Shown: positions 1-4,911 of the stretch, in pieces
Numbering within the stretch: the first letter of the stretch is position 1
Layout: the number at the start of each line of letters is the position of its first letter
Origin: Gammaproteobacteria bacterium
GTDB lineage: Bacteria; Pseudomonadota; Gammaproteobacteria; SZUA-229
Assembly (NCBI GenBank): GCA_024278435.1
Contig: JAJRTD010000044.1
Location: 1-5,582, forward strand
Direction of reading: 5' to 3'
Length of the DNA stretch: 5,582 nucleotides
Position numbers and translations under genes: made by a program
Notes under the pieces: model-generated
The model's database searches: none
The model's input: the letters and a program-made list of their open reading frames with translations, nothing else
Told to the model about the DNA's origin: nothing

Positions 1-77
1 AGAACAACATTACCAGAACAAACACTCCCTCCCCCACTCTAACTGACAATGAATAAGGTTTTTCAAACACTCTTTTA

Positions 78-90
78 CGGTAAAATACCG
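78..90. repeat. Short perfect inverted repeat upstream of the Rieske gene
   Basis: CGGTA (78-82) and TACCG (86-90) are perfect reverse complements around an AAA spacer, 25 bp before the TTG start of the Rieske gene. No T-run follows, so it is not a convincing terminator. It could be a small operator or part of the leader. The overlapping TAAAAT (81-86) resembles a -10 box but has no good -35 partner. Five base pairs can arise by chance. The rest of 1-115 shows no gene: the only short reading frame (49-111, 20 codons) has no ribosome binding site. Confidence 0.25.
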
Positions 91-115
91 CAAATCCACA
101 AAACCAGGTAACACA

Positions 116-427
116 TTGTCATTCATACGCCTCGCCAGCCTTAAAGACCTGCAAACACGCAAGTTAATGTGTGTAAAAGCAGGTAATTACAAAATTCTGC
201 TGGCACTGGCTGAAGGCCAGTTGTATGCCGTGGATGACATGTGCACTCACGAAGACGCCTCACTGAGCAAAGGCTCGTTGCACGGTGACTGCGTTAAATG
301 TCCGCTGCATGGCAGTCGTTTTCGCCTGGCCAGCGGCGAAGCGCTGGACGAGCCGGCCGAAGAAGCGCTCAATACCTACGAGGTTAAAACCGAAGGTGAC
401 GATATTCTGGTGAACATCCCGGACTAG
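116..427 (+). CDS. Rieske [2Fe-2S] ferredoxin-like protein
   Basis: A 103-residue soluble single-domain Rieske protein, the usual size for the ferredoxin components of ring-hydroxylating oxygenases and for related stand-alone or NirD-like Rieske proteins. The cluster-binding pattern C-x-H-x16-C-x2-H is intact: C43 and H45 in CTH, and C62 and H65 in CPLHG. It should therefore bind a [2Fe-2S] cluster and carry electrons in the cytoplasm; no signal peptide or membrane segment is seen. The start is TTG at 116, with AGG at 106-108 seven bases upstream. No ATG lies in frame between the upstream stop (50-52) and 116. Starting at the next ATG (codon 18) would remove the first beta strand (FIRLASLKDL), which fits the family well. 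The next gene begins 25 bp downstream, so the two are probably co-transcribed. The electron donor and acceptor cannot be told: no oxygenase or reductase subunit is in view. Retention of all four ligands argues against a cluster-less NirD. Confidence 0.9.
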   Translation: MSFIRLASLKDLQTRKLMCVKAGNYKILLALAEGQLYAVDDMCTHEDASLSKGSLHGDCVKCPLHGSRFRLASGEALDEPAEEALNTYEVKTEGDDILVNIPD

Positions 428-452
428 AACCGGAAAACCCGATAGAAAGACT

Positions 453-1595
453 ATGAACGACATCGACGAATTACTGCAACAACCACCCGCAACCATCATG
501 CGCTCCATCATCCAGCGTATTGCCACCGGCCCCGACATGAGCAAGGATATCTCGGCAGCCGAAGCCCGCGCCGCCATGAACGCCATCATGGACAAGGAAG
601 TTGACCCGGTACAGGCGGCCATTTTCCTGATCGCCCTGCGCATGAAGCGCGAAACCGACGATGAAAACAGGGGCATTCTCGACGGCATTCGTGACAAGAC
701 CCGTACCATAACCGCCGATGTAGATGAGGTGCTTGACCTGTCCGACCCCTACAATGGCTACAACCGCAGCCTGCCCGCAGCACCATTTCTACCCGCTGTG
801 CTGGCCGCCTGCGGCGTTACCACCGTGTCGCACGGCGTGGAAACCATGAGCCCGAAATTCGGCATTACCCATCACCGGGTATTAAAAGCCGCTGGCAAAA
901 ATGTGGACCTGAGTGTGCAGCAGGCAGCAGACCAGCTCAGCAATAGTGATACCGGCTGGGCCTATGTCGACCAGAAAGCCTATTGCCCGGCACTGCATGA
1001 CTTAGCCGCTCTGCGCTCCAATATTGTCAAACGCCAGGCCATTACCACTGTCGAAGTACTCACCGGCCCGGTTCGCGGCAAAAACAAAACCCACTACATG
1101 TCCGGCTACGTGCACAAGCCCTATACCCGGGTTTACGCCATGCTGGCACGCCACTCCGGCTTTGACAGCTGCCTGATGATTCGCGGCGTGGAAGGCGGCA
1201 TCACTCCGTCCTTGCGCCAGAGTGGTAAAGTTTTTTATTATCACGATATGGGTGAGGAACAGGGCCAGGATTTTGACCCGGCAGAAATCGGCATCAAGCA
1301 GGAGGTACGCGCCACCCCGCTGCCCGATGACCTGCCACCGGCACCTGAAAGCGAAGACGTCAGCGCCAGCTTTGATGCCGAGGCCGTCGCAACAATGGCA
1401 GCCGATGCCGGGCTGGCCGCTCTCAATGGCGACAGGGATGGCGCAGCCGGTAGTAGCTATGACGCACTGGTTTACTCCGCCGCCATCGCCCTGTGGCACC
1501 TGAAAAAAACGCAAACCATTAAAGACGCCGCCGAAAAAGTACGCGAGGTACTGGACAACGGCAAAGCATTACAACATTTTAACGCAGCCCTTTAA
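453..1595 (+). CDS. Divergent TrpD-fold protein (anthranilate phosphoribosyltransferase / TrpD2-like)
   Basis: A 380-residue protein with the layout of the TrpD / nucleoside phosphorylase class III fold. An N-terminal helical domain (about 14-85) contains the family-like stretch ISAAEARAAMNAIMDKEVDP and FLIALRMK. An alpha/beta domain follows (about 95-260), then a C-terminal part ending in a TrpD-like ALWHLKK...GKALQHF segment. The catalytic signatures are altered. The PRPP-binding GTGGD position reads about DPYNG (98-102), KHGNR is replaced by SHGVE (126-130), and the Mg-binding Asp-Glu pair after the HG motif is replaced by EGGITPS (247-253). S133, K135 and G137 of the SSKSG loop are kept. 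Genuine tryptophan biosynthesis is therefore unlikely, and no trp genes are nearby. TrpD2 proteins such as E. coli YbiB bind nucleic acid; the basic stretch 205-226 (R208, K210, K212, H214, H221, K222, R226) would suit nucleic acid or phosphate binding, but that is inference. ATG 453 has only a weak purine-rich upstream stretch (GATAGAAAGA). It sits between the Rieske gene (25 bp) and the acidic gene (12 bp). Family assignment is good; the reaction is unknown. Confidence 0.86.
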   Translation: MNDIDELLQQPPATIMRSIIQRIATGPDMSKDISAAEARAAMNAIMDKEVDPVQAAIFLIALRMKRETDDENRGILDGIRDKTRTITADVDEVLDLSDPYNGYNRSLPAAPFLPAVLAACGVTTVSHGVETMSPKFGITHHRVLKAAGKNVDLSVQQAADQLSNSDTGWAYVDQKAYCPALHDLAALRSNIVKRQAITTVEVLTGPVRGKNKTHYMSGYVHKPYTRVYAMLARHSGFDSCLMIRGVEGGITPSLRQSGKVFYYHDMGEEQGQDFDPAEIGIKQEVRATPLPDDLPPAPESEDVSASFDAEAVATMAADAGLAALNGDRDGAAGSSYDALVYSAAIALWHLKKTQTIKDAAEKVREVLDNGKALQHFNAAL

Positions 1596-1607
1596 GAACC
1601 AACTATC

Positions 1608-1897
1608 ATGCCTTTAAGTAACGAAAAAAAATTGAAACCCGCGACCGCCTGATGCGCGACCCGGACTTCCGCGATGCCTTTCTACTGGAAGCACGCAATA
1701 TGTACAAAAAAGCCCTGCAGTTCAATAAAGAACTGGAAGATGAGATCAACCGTTTCGAACAGATCCTCGGCGCCGACCCCGGCAGCTATGAAATCATGGA
1801 AGGTGAGGTCGATGAGATCGATATCTTCGAACACATTCTGGACGCCTATGATGGCCAGCTGCTGGAAGACGAAAAGGACAACAGCACGATTAACTGA
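1608..1897 (+). CDS. Small acidic protein of unknown function, reading frame joined by -1 shift at an A8 run
   Basis: I do not recognise this family. The main open frame (ATG 1652 to TGA 1895-1897, 81 residues) has no ribosome binding site at its ATG, but the frame is open upstream to a TAA at 1619-1621. An ATG at 1608, 12 bp after the TrpD-like gene, reads MPLSNEKK and then in its own frame hits TGA at 1650-1652. A -1 shift on AAA AAA (1626-1631) continues it as IETRDRL into the 81-residue body, giving a coherent 96-residue protein (1608-1631 joined to 1631-1897). That product is strongly acidic (26 Asp/Glu against 12 Lys/Arg) and looks helical, with a possible coiled coil at about 25-56 (FLLEARNMYKKALQFNKELE). 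It has no signal peptide or membrane segment and is probably cytosolic. Alternatives are translation from ATG 1652 coupled to the short upstream frame through the TGATG overlap, a true frameshift mutation, or a homopolymer error in the sequence. Position and spacing suggest it is the third gene of the Rieske/TrpD-like operon. Confidence 0.68.
1624..1631 (+). other. A8 slippery tract at the start of the acidic gene
   Basis: Eight consecutive A follow a G. Read from ATG 1608 the codons are GAA AAA AAA TTG, so the heptamer at 1625-1631 is A_AAA_AAA in the phase required for tandem -1 slippage; after slipping, the next codon is ATT (1631-1633). Long A runs are also sites of RNA polymerase slippage and of sequencing indels. 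I see no strong internal Shine-Dalgarno sequence just upstream, and only weak 4-bp GC pairings downstream (for example CGCG 1640-1643 with CGCG 1655-1658). The usual stimulators of programmed frameshifting are therefore not evident. Confidence 0.55.
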
Positions 1898-1909
1898 CAA
1901 TATGGTTTT

Positions 1910-1952
1910 AAGTTATAAGTTTTATGTTTAAAGCTTCTTTTACTTATAACTT
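1910..1952. repeat. Perfect 11-bp inverted repeat in AT-rich spacer
   Basis: AAGTTATAAGT (1910-1920) and ACTTATAACTT (1942-1952) are exact reverse complements separated by 21 bp, which include the palindrome AAGCTT (1931-1936). The 88-bp spacer between the acidic gene and the lipoprotein gene is far more AT-rich than either gene. No T-run follows the right arm, so it does not look like a standard intrinsic terminator. It could be a paired operator, an mRNA hairpin protecting or attenuating the transcript, or a copy of a dispersed intergenic repeat. A further TATAAC lies at 1965-1970. Confidence 0.6.
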
Positions 1953-1985
1953 GCAACGTAGAACCTATAACACGCGGAAAGCAAT

Positions 1986-2648
1986 ATGCGCTATTACACA
2001 AAGATCATTACCCTGTCTCTCGCAGCCCTGCTGCTGGGCGCCTGCAACCAGAATGCCGAAGACCCGAAAACAGTCGCCGACAAATACTGGCAGCAGCTGC
2101 AAAGCGGTAATGCAACAGAGGCGGCGAAGCTGACCACGCTTAACAGCCGCCCGCTTTTAAGCCAGCACAGTGAACGCATAAACACCAACACCCAGCTGCA
2201 CAACGGCGAAGCAAAAACCATCGTCAACACCACCATTACCACCATCAACCCGGAAGATAACAGCAGCAACAGCATAAGCTTTGAAACCGTGCTGGTACTA
2301 GAGCAGGGAAAATGGAAAATCGATGTAACACAATCCCCCATTCCACCGGCCGCCGTAGTAAAAGATGAAGAGCTGGAACAGATAGCCGAAGAACTTTCCG
2401 AATCATTAAAAGAAAACATGGAAACCATGGATGAAGCCGTCAACCACGGCATGCAGCTGCTGGACGAAGCCCTGCAGGAAGGCTCAAAAGAAATGAGCAA
2501 ATCCCTGCTGCATCTAATGGACGAAATCAACAAAACCATGCAGGAATCTGTCGAGGAAATGAAAAAGCGCCGGCAGCAGCAATTACAGGAACAACAAAAA
2601 CAGCAGAGGTCAAAACCCGATCCAGACAAGGGCGAAGGCATAATTTAA
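1986..2648 (+). CDS. Lipoprotein with NTF2/DUF4878-like region and C-terminal coiled coil
   Basis: A 220-residue lipoprotein. The signal sequence (1-19) has a short basic n-region, a hydrophobic core, and the lipobox LLGAC with C20 as the lipidated residue. Asn at +2 gives no Asp retention signal, so outer-membrane sorting is expected. Residues about 26-115 (DPKTVADKYWQQLQSGNATE, then alternating Thr-rich strands and VLEQGKWKIDV) resemble the DUF4878 / NTF2-like fold found in small secreted lipoproteins; this is a fold-level impression with no catalytic residues recognised. After a PIPP hinge (118-121), residues about 125-205 form a long charged heptad-like helix rich in Glu, Lys, Met and Leu, ending in a Gln-rich QQQLQEQQKQQ and a Lys/Asp/Gly tail. 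The start ATG 1986 has GGAAAG four bases upstream. The gene follows the acidic gene after 88 bp and may share its transcript or have its own promoter in the AT-rich spacer. It could be an envelope scaffold or stress lipoprotein; function is unknown. Confidence 0.85.
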   Translation: MRYYTKIITLSLAALLLGACNQNAEDPKTVADKYWQQLQSGNATEAAKLTTLNSRPLLSQHSERINTNTQLHNGEAKTIVNTTITTINPEDNSSNSISFETVLVLEQGKWKIDVTQSPIPPAAVVKDEELEQIAEELSESLKENMETMDEAVNHGMQLLDEALQEGSKEMSKSLLHLMDEINKTMQESVEEMKKRRQQQLQEQQKQQRSKPDPDKGEGII

Positions 2649-2787
2649 CAACCCACCGACCAGGCGACCCGCATCGTTCACTGATAGAAATCCGCCACCC
2701 TGATTTAGCCGCCCCGGTGCTCCCGCTTCTTTTAACTTACGCGATATCATGCTACGGTATATCTATTTCGGACTCGGGGAAACAACC

Positions 2788-3285
2788 ATGAAAACAAAAC
2801 TACTCATCACGGCCTTATTCTGTTTATCCGGCACTGTCATGGCTGATGACATTCTTTCGTCCGCACCCAATGGCATCATGCTGCCGGAAAACTACAGCGA
2901 CTGGCAAATCATTTCCTCTTCCCACCGTGAGGACAATAAAACCATGCGCATTATTCTGGGCAACGATGTGGCCATAACAGCGGTAAGGCTGGGAAAAACC
3001 AACCCATGGCCGGATGGCACTATTCTGGGCAAACTGGTATGGAAAGACGCAACCCTCGATAAATGGAAAAAAGCGACCGTCCCCGGAAAGTTTGTACATG
3101 CCGAATTTATGAAAAAAAACGCCAAATTGTATAAAGACACCGGTGGCTGGGGCTTCACCCGCTGGCTAGGTATGGAGCAGAAACCGTATGGCGACAGCCC
3201 GGCTTTTGTTAAAGAATGTTTTGACTGCCACCAGCCGGCCAAAGACAATGATTACGTCTTCACTCATCCGGTCGAACTGCCTTAA
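2788..3285 (+). CDS. Cytochrome P460-family protein, exported c-type heme protein
   Basis: A 165-residue member of the cytochrome P460 family. It has a Sec signal peptide (MKTKLLITALFCLSGTVMA, cleavage expected after A19) and the C-terminal c-heme motif CFDCH (C144, C147, H148). Other family-like elements are LPENYSDWQ (32-40), GKTNPWPDGTIL (69-80) and TGGWGF (118-123). In characterised P460 proteins the heme is additionally cross-linked to a lysine and the enzyme oxidises hydroxylamine or binds NO in the periplasm. K82 or K86 in GKLVWK are candidates here, but I cannot assign the cross-link without an alignment. The start is ATG 2788, not the in-frame ATG at 2749: GGGGA at 2776-2780 is well placed and the signal peptide begins exactly there. 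The mature protein is about 146 residues, normal for the family. It is isolated from its upstream neighbour by 139 bp and is followed by its own terminator, so it is probably a single-gene unit. It could also be a cytochrome c'-beta-like NO-binding member. Confidence 0.92.
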   Translation: MKTKLLITALFCLSGTVMADDILSSAPNGIMLPENYSDWQIISSSHREDNKTMRIILGNDVAITAVRLGKTNPWPDGTILGKLVWKDATLDKWKKATVPGKFVHAEFMKKNAKLYKDTGGWGFTRWLGMEQKPYGDSPAFVKECFDCHQPAKDNDYVFTHPVELP

Positions 3286-3309
3286 GTTATTTTACCGCCA
3301 TTCATCTCG

Positions 3310-3356
3310 AACAGCCGGATCTTCTTTGTTATTGAAGAGCCGGCTGTTTTTATTTA
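3310..3356 (+). terminator. Intrinsic terminator after the P460 gene
   Basis: A strong stem: AACAGCCGG (3310-3318) pairs with CCGGCTGTT (3340-3348), one A/G mismatch follows, then TCTTC (3320-3324) pairs with GAAGA (3334-3338) around a 9-base loop. A T-rich run (TTTTTATTTAT, 3347-3357) follows on the + strand, as expected for rho-independent termination of the P460 transcript 25 bp after its stop. On the - strand the hairpin forms too but has no U-run behind it, so it may only partly serve the convergent acyltransferase gene. Confidence 0.88.
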
Positions 3357-3377
3357 TGGCTGCCGTTATTCCAGGGA

Positions 3378-4826
3378 TCATTCCGCCGCATCTTCAGCTG
3401 CAACACACTGCAGGTCATCGGGCGCTTGCCAGTGGCGAATGGAGTTTGCGTAATAACTGATAATCTCTGTTTCAGATGGCTTCATGCGATACAGGTTGTC
3501 TTTTTCGTCAACCAGCCCGCGGCCTGCCAGTGCATCCAGCGCCGAGCCCAGCACACTTTCCAGCGCACTGGATGTAATATCAATCGGTGCACCGGCTTTT
3601 TCAAGCTCACTTATTCTTTCCAGGCACATGGTTTTAAGTTCCAGCGAACTGCGCCAGCTGTCTTTGTTTTTTATCAGGATTTCACTCATCAGCGCAACCG
3701 GAACAATGGGGACAACACAGGCAATGTTGCGCATGATCGATTGCGCAAGGCCTTCAACTTCAACAAAACGCTGTTCCTGATCCAGCGCACTGAAATCAAG
3801 CTGGTGTTGCTGGCAATACTGTTTTGCGGAAACCGGCTCACCGAAATTTACACTGGCATAGCCGAAACGTCGCCAGCGGTTTTTTCGTGACAGCAATGCG
3901 TTTTTAAAAATAAACGAAACCGTTGTTTTAACCACAAACCACAGGCTGCGCTTTTCCGCCGACTTGTCCAGACGCCGGACCAGGCTACGGTCCTCAATGA
4001 CCCGGTCATAATTAATACCAACCGGGATAAAGACAATGTCCTTGTCGCTGTGCGGGTGATAGTCACGCAACATATAATCAAGGAAGCCCAGGCGGGGCTC
4101 GCGCAGTTTTCCATCGCGGGTCAGGCCGCCTTCAGGAAAAACCGCCTGGCAAACCCCGGCGCGGGTCGACATATTGATATATCGTTCCAGCACCTTGCGA
4201 TATAAGGCGTTACCGGAATTCCGCCGCACGAAAAACGCACCCATCGATTTAATCAGCGTCTGCAGCGGCCAGATTCTCGCCCACTCACCCACTGCATAGG
4301 ACAGGGTTGTTTTTTCTGCCACCAGGAAGGAAACCAGCACATAGTCCATATTGCTGCGATGGTTCATCACAAACACCACGCTGGAATTCGAATCGATCTC
4401 GCTGATTTTGTTTTTGTCGTAGAAACTGACCCGTACCCGGTACACCAGGCGCGCCAGTTTTTTTGCCAGCCAGTAACCGATACGGAAATAAATATAGGCA
4501 TTAAATGCCGGCACAATCTCGGCCGCGTACTTACGCGCCTTCTCCTGCGCCACAGCGTGCGGCATGCCATGTTCTTCAGCATACAGCTTTATGGCATCGA
4601 TCACTTTTTCATCAAACACCAGCTGGTCGATCAGGGCCTGGCGCCGGGTAAACTGGATGGGACGTATTTCAATATCCAGCCGGGTATTGATTTCCTCAAT
4701 AACCCGGTTCACCCTGCGTTTCAGATACCAGCGCATGCCGGGCAGCAAGACCCGATCCAGCACCATGATGGCAGAAAAAACCAGCAGTACGATAAAAACC
4801 CAGTATGGCAGAGTAATGGTTTCCAT
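3378..4826 (-). CDS. PlsB/PlsC-type membrane glycerolipid acyltransferase
   Basis: A 482-residue acyltransferase of the glycerol-3-phosphate / lysophosphatidate family, expected to transfer acyl groups to glycerol phosphates at the inner membrane. All four family blocks are visible: block I HRSNMD (H156 and D161, the HxxxxD catalytic pair), block II GAFFVRR (196-202), block III FPEGGLTRDG (230-239) and block IV VFIPVGINYDRV (265-276). The block spelling and the late YYANSIRHW segment (458-466) resemble PlsB more than PlsC, but full-length PlsB is over 800 residues, so this is a short PlsB-like form. One membrane segment lies at about 7-28. I place the start at ATG 4824-4826 (METITL), which puts the hydrophobic segment at the N-terminus and has AAGG just upstream. 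The frame is open to an ATG at 4896-4898, but that extension would run across the promoter-like TATTAT and lacks a ribosome binding site. A GTG at 4845-4847 is another option. The gene is convergent with P460 and divergent from the kinase. Confidence 0.87.
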   Translation of the reverse strand: METITLPYWVFIVLLVFSAIMVLDRVLLPGMRWYLKRRVNRVIEEINTRLDIEIRPIQFTRRQALIDQLVFDEKVIDAIKLYAEEHGMPHAVAQEKARKYAAEIVPAFNAYIYFRIGYWLAKKLARLVYRVRVSFYDKNKISEIDSNSSVVFVMNHRSNMDYVLVSFLVAEKTTLSYAVGEWARIWPLQTLIKSMGAFFVRRNSGNALYRKVLERYINMSTRAGVCQAVFPEGGLTRDGKLREPRLGFLDYMLRDYHPHSDKDIVFIPVGINYDRVIEDRSLVRRLDKSAEKRSLWFVVKTTVSFIFKNALLSRKNRWRRFGYASVNFGEPVSAKQYCQQHQLDFSALDQEQRFVEVEGLAQSIMRNIACVVPIVPVALMSEILIKNKDSWRSSLELKTMCLERISELEKAGAPIDITSSALESVLGSALDALAGRGLVDEKDNLYRMKPSETEIISYYANSIRHWQAPDDLQCVAAEDAAE

Positions 4827-4831
4827 GACCT

Positions 4832-4838
4832 TATAATA
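4832..4838. promoter_or_regulatory. Candidate bidirectional -10 element in divergent spacer
   Basis: TATAAT (4832-4837) is a perfect consensus -10 on the + strand and would start the kinase transcript about 70 bases before its ATG. The same bases read TATTAT (4838-4833) on the - strand, directly before the acyltransferase start. No good -35 hexamer is found at 16-18 bp in either direction, so this rests on the -10 alone. If the - strand promoter is real, the acyltransferase mRNA from METI would have almost no leader. Confidence 0.35.
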
Positions 4839-4911
4839 CACAATCACCTGACAGAATGGCCAACAACCGCTAAGATTGCCCACTTTTGAGAAAACCATTC
4901 AAGGTATAACA

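Noticed and set aside
49..111. Short 20-codon frame ATG 49 to TAA 109-111 just before the Rieske TTG start
   Set aside because: No ribosome binding site precedes it and its residues show no recognisable pattern; likely chance.
1002..1514. Open frame on the - strand inside the TrpD-like gene (170 codons)
   Set aside because: The + strand protein shows clear family structure across this stretch; the antisense product has no recognisable features.
1905..1960. The 1910-1952 inverted repeat as an intrinsic terminator of the first operon
   Set aside because: The stem is AT-only apart from a few G/C, the loop is 21 bases and no U-run follows.
1994..2641. Long open frame on the - strand opposite the lipoprotein gene (215 codons)
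   Set aside because: It lies antisense to a lipoprotein with a clear signal sequence and ribosome binding site. Its Ser/Cys-rich product is the typical shadow of Gln/Glu/Lys-rich codons.
2731..2763. Promoter-like boxes (TTAACT, TATCAT, TATATC) upstream of the P460 gene
   Set aside because: A promoter is expected here, but no -35/-10 pair has acceptable spacing; the elements are too weak to annotate.
2749..2787. N-terminal extension of the P460 protein from ATG 2749
   Set aside because: It would put 13 residues before a clean signal peptide, and the good Shine-Dalgarno (2776-2780) points to ATG 2788.
3426..3890. Open frame on the + strand opposite the acyltransferase C-terminal half
   Set aside because: It is antisense to conserved acyltransferase sequence and has no start signals.
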